Origin: Fibrobacter sp.
Lineage (GTDB): Bacteria; Fibrobacterota; Fibrobacteria; Fibrobacterales; Fibrobacteraceae
DNA: 51,522 bases
Reading direction: 5' to 3'
NCBI GenBank assembly: GCA_024398835.1
Contig: JAKSIK010000017.1
Location: 1 to 51,522, forward strand
A program made the position numbers and the translations under genes. This document shows, piece after piece, positions 40,474-48,632 of the stretch. Every line of letters begins with the position of its first letter. The first letter of the stretch is position 1. The notes below the pieces were generated by a model, which was given only the letters and a program-made list of their open reading frames with translations, did not search any database and was not told the origin of the DNA.

Positions 40474-41828
40474 TAGTTACCCCCTACGAGTTTTGCAATG
40501 ACTGCAGTCACTACGAGGTTGATAAGGGCGATGTTAAGGATAATCTTCCAGCCCAAGTGCATCACGTGGTCATAGCGGAAGCGCGGCAGCGTCCAGCGGA
40601 CCCAAATCCACACCCAGCAGAAGCAAACGCTCTTCACCACAAGCACCAGAAGGTGGATGAGGGCGGTTCCAAGAGCGGTAGCAAAACTGCCGATAGCGAA
40701 GCCGTTGATGGCCATATTGGCAGGATTGAAGAGGAACCAGGCGCAGGCACCCAGCACCACAAACACAACTACGGCGGCCCAGCCGCAAATCTTATAGAGT
40801 TTGTATTCCTGAAGCACTTCAAAGCGGTGGGTCTGTTGTGTGGCAGCCAACTTCTTGGAGTAGCGATGAAGCATGTGAAGGAATGCAAGAGCGAGGAATG
40901 CGAGAATTCCACAGAGAATGGCGAGAGAGCCACCCATGTGGGCTTGCATTGTTTCAGTTGTCACAAACGGCACCGCATAGCCACCCAGGAACAAAGTCGC
41001 AATGAGGAAGCTGTTGATGCAGATGTGGGAATATTCGCCCATGTAGAAGAGACCAAACTGCATGGCACCATATTCCGTATGGTAACCGGCGACCAGTTCA
41101 GGCTCACCTTCCGCCACGTCAAAGGGAGCACGGCCCGTTTCGGCGATGCTTGCAATGAGGAAGCAGAAGAAGGCCACAGGCTGAGCCACAATACCCCACA
41201 CATGATTCTCTTGCCAACTCACAATATCCGTGAGGTTGAAGGAACCGGCGAGAAGGAGAATGCCCATGAGGGAAAGGCCCAAGCAGACTTCGTAACTGAT
41301 GGTCATGGAGCTGGTACGGAGCGCACCCAGGAAGGTGTACTTGGACTTGGAAGCCCAACCAGCGAGAATGGCACCGAAAGCGGAGAGGGAGGAGAATCCC
41401 ATGAGGAGAAGGACGCCCACGTCGGAATCGATGATGGAACCCGGAATGCGAACGGCCTTGTCACCCCAATCAAACACCATGGGACCAAACCAAGGAATCA
41501 CACAAGGAGAGAGGAACACGATGGCAAAGGGGATTGCAGGAGCCACATAGTAGAGCACCTTATTCACCCCTGCCGGAGCGAACATTTCCTTGAAGAACAA
41601 CTTGGTACCATCGCACATGTTCTGGATATAACCGAACAGACGGATTTTACCGAAGTAAGGGATCTTGATGTAGGAACGGTTCGGGCCCTGACGGTCTTGC
41701 ATAAAGCCAGCGCCGCGGCGTTCCATAGGAATGAGGAGAAGGATATACAGAACCGGCACGAAGCAGAAGGCGAACTTCGCAATCGTGATGACCCATTCTA
41801 TCCAGGTTTTGGATTCAATAATATCCAT
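40473..41828 (-). CDS. nuoH: Complex I subunit H, enlarged
   Basis: Quinone-site membrane subunit of 451 aa; the usual length is about 325-350. Visible: MERRGAGFMQDRQGPNR, LFFKEMFAPAG, SAFGAILAGWASKSKYTFLGALR, and SIAETGRAPFDVAEGEPELVAGYHTEYGAM. Between PFVTTETMQ and the final WVWIWVRWTLPRFRYD lies an extra segment of about 100 residues with at least two more hydrophobic helices (LAILCGILAFLALAFLHML, WAAVVVFVVLGACAWFLF). Related enlarged NuoH occur in other phyla, so this may be lineage-typical. Confidence 0.94.
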   Translation of the reverse strand: MDIIESKTWIEWVITIAKFAFCFVPVLYILLLIPMERRGAGFMQDRQGPNRSYIKIPYFGKIRLFGYIQNMCDGTKLFFKEMFAPAGVNKVLYYVAPAIPFAIVFLSPCVIPWFGPMVFDWGDKAVRIPGSIIDSDVGVLLLMGFSSLSAFGAILAGWASKSKYTFLGALRTSSMTISYEVCLGLSLMGILLLAGSFNLTDIVSWQENHVWGIVAQPVAFFCFLIASIAETGRAPFDVAEGEPELVAGYHTEYGAMQFGLFYMGEYSHICINSFLIATLFLGGYAVPFVTTETMQAHMGGSLAILCGILAFLALAFLHMLHRYSKKLAATQQTHRFEVLQEYKLYKICGWAAVVVFVVLGACAWFLFNPANMAINGFAIGSFATALGTALIHLLVLVVKSVCFCWVWIWVRWTLPRFRYDHVMHLGWKIILNIALINLVVTAVIAKLVGGN

Positions 41829-43426
41829 TATGCTTCACCTCCTTCAAGGAGTTTCCCTGTGCTCTTGATGGTATCGTAAGAGAGACCCGCAAGAACACTT
41901 GCATATTCACCTGCTTTCTTGAATGCAGCAGAAGCGCTTTCGAACTTCTTCCCTGCCAATTCCGAAATCACATCGTAGGCCGGACGAAGTTCCGCATCGG
42001 GGCAAACCGGGCAAGCATTCAACTTCTGGAGAATGTTGAGGTTGTTCACCATGGTACCCTGGACTTCACTCCAGTGCTTGATACCGAAGGCAAGGGTTGC
42101 CTTCTTGGCGGTTTCGTCGTTGAAGGCGGAGAAAGCGATGCGGCTAGGAATTGCTTCCAGAGCCTTGGCGGCAGCAGCATCTTCACCAAAGAGGTCTGCA
42201 TTCACCGTGAGGAGCACCTTGAATTCGCCAGCGCGCTTCAGCAGTTCAGAAACATCGGCAAAGCCCATGAGCTTGAGACCAGCGCGGTTGGCGCAGGGGT
42301 CACCACTCTTGGCAATACCATCGGGTTCAGAGACCTTCAAGAGGCTTCCGCCGAAGAGTTCCACCTTGTCGCCCATGGAATCCTTGAGCATGCGTGCGGC
42401 AGCCATATCTTCGATGGTGCAGGCGCCACCCATGACTACGGCAACCTTGCCCTCGCCCATGGCGCTCTTGATAACGTTGAAGCCCATGGCCGGAAGACGA
42501 TTCTTGTTGAAACCCTGGAATGCGAGACGGCTCGTGTTAGAAAGCCAGCTGCGGTTCACTTCAGGGTTGCAGCGCGGCATCACGCGATAGATGCGGCCAT
42601 CAGCATGGTCGAGCCAGATGTTTGCGCCCAGAGAATCATCCATAGAGATGGTGGGCGTGTGGCTGAGGAGCCATACGCGCTTCTGGAAGCGGAAATACTT
42701 GGCAGTCATTGCGCCTACCGGGCACACATCCGTGACGCAGAGGTCATATTCATGATCCAGCTTTTCGCCAGGGAACGTTGTGATGTAGGTGTGGTCGGCA
42801 CGGCCAGCCAGCTGAAGCTGTTCAGACTTGGCGATGCTACGCATAAAGCGCACGCAACGGTCGCACTGCACGCAGCGTTCTTCATCCAAAAGAACGCGGG
42901 GGCCTAAATCCACATGCTTACCACCGCGAACCTGACCCTTGGCGTCAATGAACTGATGGTCCGGATTTCCGTGGTAGTTTTTGCCGTATTCAGGACGCAT
43001 GCGAGATTCGTTCTGGCCTGCTTCCATGTAGTTTTCTTGCAAGGTGCATTCGCCGGCCTTGTCACAGATGGGGCAATCCAGCGGATGGTTCACCAGCATG
43101 AATTCCTGTGTGGCCTTGCGGGCGTTCTTCACGCGGGCGCTAGAAGCGGGCGTAAAGATTTTCATGCCCGGAGTCACCGGCGTATAGCAGGCAATGACCA
43201 GCATACGACCGCGGGGGCCTTCCTGCTCCACCAGGCACTGACGGCAGTTACCGCTCACCGGCAGGTACGGATGATAACAAACGTGAGGAGTTTCAATCCC
43301 GACAGCCTTGAGGGCTTCGAGGAGGTTCGTATCGCCGGGAACCATCACGGCCTTGTCGTCCACGAAGATTTCCACCTTCGGGCTATTCTCGGTCGGGAGT
43401 TTCGGCATGTTGTAGAAGTTGCTCAT
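41828..43426 (-). CDS. nuoG: Complex I subunit G, short form
   Basis: Iron-sulfur subunit of 532 aa. N-terminal 2Fe-2S site C-x10-C-x2-C, His-Cys3 4Fe-4S motif HPLDCPICDKAGEC, and Cys4 motif CVQCDRCVRF with VTDVCPVGAM. The text RCNPEVNRSWLSNTSRLAF begins the molybdopterin-like domain, which is only partly retained; E. coli NuoG is about 900 aa. The ATG at 43426 lies four bases after the nuoF stop and is preferred over an upstream start inside nuoF. Confidence 0.94.
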   Translation of the reverse strand: MSNFYNMPKLPTENSPKVEIFVDDKAVMVPGDTNLLEALKAVGIETPHVCYHPYLPVSGNCRQCLVEQEGPRGRMLVIACYTPVTPGMKIFTPASSARVKNARKATQEFMLVNHPLDCPICDKAGECTLQENYMEAGQNESRMRPEYGKNYHGNPDHQFIDAKGQVRGGKHVDLGPRVLLDEERCVQCDRCVRFMRSIAKSEQLQLAGRADHTYITTFPGEKLDHEYDLCVTDVCPVGAMTAKYFRFQKRVWLLSHTPTISMDDSLGANIWLDHADGRIYRVMPRCNPEVNRSWLSNTSRLAFQGFNKNRLPAMGFNVIKSAMGEGKVAVVMGGACTIEDMAAARMLKDSMGDKVELFGGSLLKVSEPDGIAKSGDPCANRAGLKLMGFADVSELLKRAGEFKVLLTVNADLFGEDAAAAKALEAIPSRIAFSAFNDETAKKATLAFGIKHWSEVQGTMVNNLNILQKLNACPVCPDAELRPAYDVISELAGKKFESASAAFKKAGEYASVLAGLSYDTIKSTGKLLEGGEA

Positions 43427-43430
43427 ATTA

Positions 43431-44738
43431 TTACCAGAAAATTCCAGGACGATAAGTTTCTTGGATACGCGGCTTGGCGTGATCCGGATTCTTTGCAATG
43501 TATTCGTCAAAGTCTGCACGGAACTTTGCGGAGTAGCTGCCCACAGGGCCGCCCAAGGAAATGGAAAGCGGGCAAATCGTCACGCCGCCAAAACCACCGC
43601 ACAAGCTCTGCATCAGTTCCACATCCCCATCGTGACCTTGGCCAGCCACAATCTGGTTCAGAATGCGGTGCAAAAGGCCCGTACCTTCACGACAAGGAGT
43701 GCACTGACCACAAGATTCGTGGCTGTAGAAGTTGCCGAGGCAATTCAGCAAGTCCACCATATTGTGGGTATCGTTAATGACAATCATAGCGCCAGAACCA
43801 AACATGGTCTTCATGGAGGCGAGGCATTCATAATCCATGGTCGCAACTGCAGCTTCTTCTGCCGTAAGCGGAGCGCAAGAGGAACCACCCGGAAGCACAG
43901 CCTTCAGGTTACCGCCCACAACGCCACCGGCGTAATCGTTAATCATGGTCATCATGGGAGTACCGAGAGGAGCTTCGTACACGCCCGGATTCTTCACGTC
44001 GCCGGAAATGCAGAACACCTTGGTACCGCCAGCACGAGGCGTACCCATCTTGGCGTATTCGCTGGGATCATGCTGCAAAATCCACGGGAGCGACATAATC
44101 GTTTCCACGTTGTTCACGCAGGTCGGAGACTTCCAAGCACCGCTCACCGCCGGGAAAGGAGGCTTCAAGCGGGGCTGGCCCTTCTGGCCTTCGAGGGAGT
44201 TGATGAGAGCGGTTTCTTCACCGCAAATGTAGGCGCCAGCACCACGATGGACGAAGATATCAAAGCAGAACTTGGTTCCGCAAATGTTTTCGCCGAGGTA
44301 GCCAGCGGCATAAGCCTGGTTCAAAGCCTTGTTGAGGCTTTCAATGCAAGGAAGGAATTCGCCGCGGCAGTAGATGTAGGCAGCGCGAGTTCCAAGAGCC
44401 CAAGCAGCAATGATGAGGCCTTCAATCAAGCGGTGCGGATCTTCCATCATGAGGAAGTGATCCTTGAACGTACCACCTTCGCCTTCATCAGCGTTCACCA
44501 CGATGTACACAGGCTTGCCCGTGCCACGAGGAACAAAGCTCCACTTCATGCCGGTAGGGAAACCAGCACCACCACGACCGCGCAAGTTACTGCGCTGCAC
44601 GTAGTCGATGAGTTCAAACTGGCTCATATTGAACAAGCGTTCAGAAATGTTGGCGTAACCGCCAAGCTTCTTGTACACTTCAATATCTTGAGCGCCCTTA
44701 CCGAAGTTTTGCGTACAAACTTTTACACATTCAGCCAT
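43431..44738 (-). CDS. nuoF: Complex I subunit F (NADH-binding)
   Basis: Flavoprotein subunit of 435 aa that oxidises NADH via FMN and cluster N3. Visible: RGRGGAGFPTGMKWSF (NADH site), NADEGEGGTFKDHFLM (FMN site), and the 4Fe-4S ligands ESCGQCTPCREG with a later Cys in LCGGFGG. Starts two bases after nuoE. Confidence 0.97.
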   Translation of the reverse strand: MAECVKVCTQNFGKGAQDIEVYKKLGGYANISERLFNMSQFELIDYVQRSNLRGRGGAGFPTGMKWSFVPRGTGKPVYIVVNADEGEGGTFKDHFLMMEDPHRLIEGLIIAAWALGTRAAYIYCRGEFLPCIESLNKALNQAYAAGYLGENICGTKFCFDIFVHRGAGAYICGEETALINSLEGQKGQPRLKPPFPAVSGAWKSPTCVNNVETIMSLPWILQHDPSEYAKMGTPRAGGTKVFCISGDVKNPGVYEAPLGTPMMTMINDYAGGVVGGNLKAVLPGGSSCAPLTAEEAAVATMDYECLASMKTMFGSGAMIVINDTHNMVDLLNCLGNFYSHESCGQCTPCREGTGLLHRILNQIVAGQGHDGDVELMQSLCGGFGGVTICPLSISLGGPVGSYSAKFRADFDEYIAKNPDHAKPRIQETYRPGIFW

Positions 44739-44740
44739 AA

Positions 44741-45805
44741 TTACACCTTCTTCTCTTCGGCAGGAGCCGGCTTTTGAGTGGTGACGGCAACAGCGGAAGG
44801 CTTAGCCACCCGTTCGCCGGAGGTTGCAATCATACGGTATTCATCGCCAACCTTGCCAGCAGCGTCCACGAAGGCCTTGTCCTTCACGCCGGGTTCGCCA
44901 ACGGCCACCCAGTTAGAACCTTCCTTCTTCTCCACCACCAGCTTGGTGAATTCCGGAGCACCCTTCCAAGTGAGGGTTGCGCCCGTTTCATCGGCTTCCG
45001 CCTTCACGTTCAGCACGGGGCTTGGAGGAGCGTAGTCAGCGACCTGAGGCTTGGCTGTTGCACCAGGAGCACCCGGATGGCCGCCGTGGCCCTTCACCAT
45101 ACCGCCCAGCACATCGTGCTTCGGCATATTGTCTTCGTGAGCATAGCACCACTTGAGAATGCGGTCAAAGCTTTCCTTGGTGAGCGTCGTGCCCGGCTTC
45201 ATGGTGAGTTCATCACCTTCAGCGTCCGTGGCAAAATCATCGTTCACCAGCATCATGGGGCCGTTACCGCAGCTACCCAGGCATTCCACCTGCAAAAGGG
45301 TGAAGAGGCCATCGGGAGTTGTTTCGCCGGTCTTGATGTTCAAGCACTGTTCCGCATAAGCGATAATGCTCTGGGCTCCCTTGATGGTGCAGCTGATGTT
45401 CCGGCAGAACTGGAGCAGGAACTTGCCCTTGGGAGCGTGATTATACATGGTATAGAAAGTAGCGACGCCAAATGCGTGAGCAGGAGCGCAACCGCAAACA
45501 TTGGCAGCCCAGCGGATACCCTCGCGAGGAACCCAGCCGAACACGCCCTGCACCAGCCACAGCACCTCAAGCAAGGCTGCTTGGCCAACAGGATAGCGGC
45601 TCAGAAGGTCTGCACAGCGGGCCTTGATTTCAGGAGTATCCAACTTTTCCAACAGTTCCTTAGTGCTTGGCTGAGGAACGGGCTTATTCACATAACCAAA
45701 AGTCTGGCCTGGATCCGGAAGGGCGTCAATAGGCTGTTCCGGACGGTCGAACTTTAAACGGTTGTTAGCAACAAACTGAACTGCACCTTGAATATGTTCT
45801 CTCAT
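44741..45805 (-). CDS. nuoE: Complex I subunit E with FN3-like C-terminal domain
   Basis: Protein of 354 aa, twice the usual length of about 160-180. Residues to about 240 form normal NuoE: PVGQAALLEVLWLVQGVFGWV, and the 2Fe-2S ligands C-x4-C (FCRNISCTI) and CLGSC. After a Gly/His/Pro-rich linker (GGMVKGHGGHPGAPGATAK), about 90 residues resemble a fibronectin type III fold: PPSPVLNVKAEADETGATLTW, PEFTKLVVEKKEGSNWVAVGE, and YRMIATSGERVAKPSAVAV. FN3 is a domain usually seen outside the cytosol, so it is odd in the peripheral arm. A Lys-rich tail ends it. Four-base overlap with nuoD. Confidence 0.92.
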   Translation of the reverse strand: MREHIQGAVQFVANNRLKFDRPEQPIDALPDPGQTFGYVNKPVPQPSTKELLEKLDTPEIKARCADLLSRYPVGQAALLEVLWLVQGVFGWVPREGIRWAANVCGCAPAHAFGVATFYTMYNHAPKGKFLLQFCRNISCTIKGAQSIIAYAEQCLNIKTGETTPDGLFTLLQVECLGSCGNGPMMLVNDDFATDAEGDELTMKPGTTLTKESFDRILKWCYAHEDNMPKHDVLGGMVKGHGGHPGAPGATAKPQVADYAPPSPVLNVKAEADETGATLTWKGAPEFTKLVVEKKEGSNWVAVGEPGVKDKAFVDAAGKVGDEYRMIATSGERVAKPSAVAVTTQKPAPAEEKKV

Positions 45806-46995
45806 CGGTCAAGTTCTCCTGCAATGATGTTGAGGCCAGAAAGAACGGCCATGGAGTCAGCCAGCTGAGCTCCTTCCACCAATTCATGGAATGCGGCGAA
45901 CTGGGTAAAGCAAGGCGGACGAACCTTGATACGCCAGGGATGTCCAGAACCATCAGAGAAGATGGAGAATCCCAGTTCACCGTTGGCGCATTCACTACCG
46001 CAGTAGTGTTCGCCTTCCGGCACACGAATACCTTCATAAACACTCTTGAATCGGCCAATCAAGCCTTCCATATCCTGGTAGGCCATCTTGTGGGCGGGCA
46101 CGCGAATGCGGGGGTCCACAATATCCACCGGGCCCGGAGCAAGGCGCTTCAGAGCCTGGCGCACAATCTTCACCGATTCCTCAATTTCGGCCAAACGAAC
46201 CTGCAAGCGGTCGTTGCAGTCGCCCTGAGTTCCAACCACCACTTCCCAATCGTAGGTTTCGTAGTCGTAGTAGGGCTCATCCTTGCGGAGGTCGCTAGCA
46301 ACGCCCGTGGCGCGGAGGCAAGGGCCAGTCCAGCCGTAGCTGATGGCCTTTTCCTTGCTGATTTTTCCGATACCGACGGTACGGTCCAGGAAGATGCGGT
46401 TACGGTCGAGGCAAGCGTGCAAATCGCTCAAGGCCTTTTCCGTAGACTTGCAGGCATTCAGCACATCCTCTTCGAAGCCGTTGTAGCTATCGCGGTAGAG
46501 GCCGCCAATGCGGGAGAAGCTGTTGGTAAGGCGGGCGCCCGTAAGCTTTTCCCAAATGCACATGATTTCTTCACGAGGGTTGAAGGCGTACATGAAGGGA
46601 GTTGTACCGCCCAAGTCCTGGAAGGCCGCAGCCACACACACAAAGTGGTCGTTAATGCGGCTGAGTTCGTTCACAATCACGCGGAGCACCTTGGTGCGTT
46701 CCGGAATCTCCACCCCGAACATCTGCTCCACCGCGCGGCAGTAGGCAATGTTGTTCATAATGGCAGAGCAGTAGTTCAAACGGTCCGTGTACGGGACCAC
46801 CTGCTGCCAGGTGCCCCGTTCCACCATCTTTTCAAAACCACGATGGAGGTAGCCGATTTCTTCAACGCTGGCAACGATGGTTTCGCCATCCATAGCCGCC
46901 AAGAAGCGGAGACATCCGTGAGTGGCCGGGTGAGAAGGCCCTACGTTCAAGGGCATCAAATTAAGCTTTTCGCCATTCGGATCTAGTACGATCAT
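45802..46995 (-). CDS. nuoD: Complex I subunit D
   Basis: 49-kDa subunit homologue of 397 aa lining the quinone pocket. Visible: MPLNVGPSHPATHGCLRF, EIGYLHRGFEKMVE, YTDRLNYCSAIMNN, and a C-terminal VLSGLNIIAGELDR. It is separate from nuoC, in contrast to the E. coli CD fusion. ATGA overlap with nuoC. Confidence 0.97.
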   Translation of the reverse strand: MIVLDPNGEKLNLMPLNVGPSHPATHGCLRFLAAMDGETIVASVEEIGYLHRGFEKMVERGTWQQVVPYTDRLNYCSAIMNNIAYCRAVEQMFGVEIPERTKVLRVIVNELSRINDHFVCVAAAFQDLGGTTPFMYAFNPREEIMCIWEKLTGARLTNSFSRIGGLYRDSYNGFEEDVLNACKSTEKALSDLHACLDRNRIFLDRTVGIGKISKEKAISYGWTGPCLRATGVASDLRKDEPYYDYETYDWEVVVGTQGDCNDRLQVRLAEIEESVKIVRQALKRLAPGPVDIVDPRIRVPAHKMAYQDMEGLIGRFKSVYEGIRVPEGEHYCGSECANGELGFSIFSDGSGHPWRIKVRPPCFTQFAAFHELVEGAQLADSMAVLSGLNIIAGELDR

Positions 46996-47597
46996 CCTTT
47001 GATACTCCCTTCCAAGAATTCGTTATCATTTGTACCAACTTCCTTGGAACGCTGAATCACCTTGTAGCCCAAGGTTTCCAAGCGCTTTTCCAATTCCGGC
47101 AGCATAAAATCGTTTGTAGAAAGCCACTGGCGCTTCTGGGCAGGGTAATCCTTACGTAGCGGATGGCCCACAAACTCCACATGGTTCAGAATGCGGCGGA
47201 GGTCCGGATGGCCCTTAAACACCACGCCGAACTGGTCGTAAACTTCGCGCTCCTGCCAGTTGGCAATGCCGTAGAGGTCGCTAATGGTAGGCACAGTGAG
47301 GTCGTCTTCCGAGACGAACACCTTCAGCTGCATACGAGCGCCCGGCTGGGAGATGCTCTTGAACACATACTTCACCGCGAAACGAGGACCTTCGTAATCC
47401 TTGTAGCCCAGGAAGTCCACGCCGGCGATATCCACCAGCATTTCCATCTTCACCGGAGCTTCGTTCTTCAGGAACTCGACCACCGGGTGCAGATAAGTCT
47501 TGGAGACCACCACCGTCAGTCCCCACTTGTCCTTCAGTTCGCGCTTGGCAGCGAACCGCTCTTCCAGGATGGGAAAGATATTTTCAGCTAAATCCAT
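46992..47597 (-). CDS. nuoC: Complex I subunit C
   Basis: 30-kDa subunit homologue of 201 aa. Visible: LMLVDIAGVDFLGY-like EMLVDIAGVDFLGYKDYEG and the signature YGIANWQEREVYDQFGVVFKGHPDLRRIL (given in part), HPLRKDYP. Located between nuoB (gap 3 nt) and nuoD. Confidence 0.96.
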   Translation of the reverse strand: MDLAENIFPILEERFAAKRELKDKWGLTVVVSKTYLHPVVEFLKNEAPVKMEMLVDIAGVDFLGYKDYEGPRFAVKYVFKSISQPGARMQLKVFVSEDDLTVPTISDLYGIANWQEREVYDQFGVVFKGHPDLRRILNHVEFVGHPLRKDYPAQKRQWLSTNDFMLPELEKRLETLGYKVIQRSKEVGTNDNEFLEGSIKG

Positions 47598-47600
47598 CTT

Positions 47601-48236
47601 CTAATCCTTCCAGAACTGAGCCTTCTTGGCCATCTGTTGTTCTTTTTCCACCACGAAGTCCTTGAGGTCCGCAATCTTCTCGTGAGCAAGCTCGCGAGCT
47701 TCCTGCTTTGCTTCTTCAGTCTTCGCCTTAATCATTTCCAGCTGTTCCTTCACGCGTTCCGCACGCTGCTTCATGAAGGACTCGTCCTTAATCTTCTTCT
47801 GCAAATCAAACATGGCATCGAAGAAAGCCTCCGGACGGCTGGGGCAACCACCCATGTACACGTCCACAGGAATAATGTGGTCAATGCCCGGTACCGTGCA
47901 ATAACAATCGTAGAAGCCGCCAGAGCAGGCGCAAGCGCCCATGGCAATAACCCAGCGGGGTTCAGCCATCTGCTCGTAGATGCGCTTCAGAATCGGGGCC
48001 TGCTTGTAGGTGATGGTCCCCGAGACCAACAGCACATCGGACTGGCGAGGCGTGAAGCGGACGTATTCGGAACCAATACGGGAAAGGTCGTAGCGGCCCA
48101 CTTCAGTACTCATAAATTCGATAGCGCAGCATGCCGTACCATAAGGGAACGGCCACAGTGAATTAGTACGCCCCCAGTTGACAATGAAGTCCAGGGACGA
48201 CGTTATGATATTCGGCTTTTCTGCCTCATTAGTCAT
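47601..48236 (-). CDS. nuoB: Complex I subunit B with coiled-coil tail
   Basis: Subunit of 211 aa that holds cluster N2, the electron donor to quinone. Visible ligands: GTACCAIEFM, GACACSGGFYDCY and MGGCPSRPEAFFDAMFDLQKK. After that, about 60 charged residues (KQRAERVKEQLEMIKAKTEE and AHEKIADLKDFVVEKEQQMAKK) predict a coiled coil not found in typical NuoB of about 160-180 aa. First gene of the operon: no nuoA precedes it. AGGT lies eight bases before the ATG. Confidence 0.95.
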   Translation of the reverse strand: MTNEAEKPNIITSSLDFIVNWGRTNSLWPFPYGTACCAIEFMSTEVGRYDLSRIGSEYVRFTPRQSDVLLVSGTITYKQAPILKRIYEQMAEPRWVIAMGACACSGGFYDCYCTVPGIDHIIPVDVYMGGCPSRPEAFFDAMFDLQKKIKDESFMKQRAERVKEQLEMIKAKTEEAKQEARELAHEKIADLKDFVVEKEQQMAKKAQFWKD

Positions 48237-48262
48237 AGACGATACCTCATAAAATGCGGCTT

Positions 48263-48270
48263 GAAAGATA
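48263..48270 (-). promoter_or_regulatory. nuo operon -10 element
   Basis: TATCTTTC on the minus strand, with predicted leader of about 22 nt to nuoB. The -35 is not clear. Confidence 0.45.
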
Positions 48271-48575
48271 GAAAAACGAGGTTTTCAATTCACAATTCAC
48301 AATTAAAAATTCACAATTAAGAACATCGAAAATGCAACGCTTTCACGACGTCATTGCGAGGCTTGTCCCGCGTGTCATTCTGAGAAGCGAAGCAACAAGG
48401 AAATTAGAGATAGCCACGAGACGAATGGACTAAGAAAGGGGGAAGCCTCCCCCTGCCTGCAGCCGCCGAATCTAACACATTGATAATCAACAAGTTAACG
48501 ATTCGTCGTCTTCCGTCACCCCCTCTGCGGGGGTACCCCGCAACGCCCCCAAAAAAAGAGAAGAAATTTAAACCA
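48271..48575. other. Repeat-rich gap between nuoB and pilQ
   Basis: No gene seen. In order: AT-rich repeated AATTCACAATT text (48287-48318); GTCATTGCGAG and GTCATTCTGAG, remnants of an interspersed repeat (about 48350-48385); a hairpin AGGGGG/CCCCCT (48437-48454); the 26-bp imperfect palindrome (48473-48498); and hairpin TGCGGGG-GTA-CCCCGCA (48526-48542). nuoA, expected here in many bacteria, is absent. Confidence 0.55.
48473..48498. repeat. 26-bp imperfect palindrome, copy 2
   Basis: Starts TAACACATTGAT and ends AACAAGTTAA. 22 of 26 bases equal the copy at 21169-21194 next to dnaA. Confidence 0.6.
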
Positions 48576-48606
48576 TACAAAAAAACTCCCGCATTTCTGC
48601 AGGAGT
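48576..48606 (-). terminator. pilQ terminator
   Basis: On the minus strand ACTCCTGCA, GAAA, TGCGGGAGT forms a 9-bp stem with one G-T pair, followed by TTTTTTTGT. It lies 27 bases after the pilQ stop. Confidence 0.9.
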
Positions 48607-48632
48607 TTTCACAAATGCTATTTGCTAAAGGA

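Noticed and set aside
48237..48632. A divergent or unannotated nuoA
   Set aside because: No frame with hydrophobic helices in any direction in this gap.
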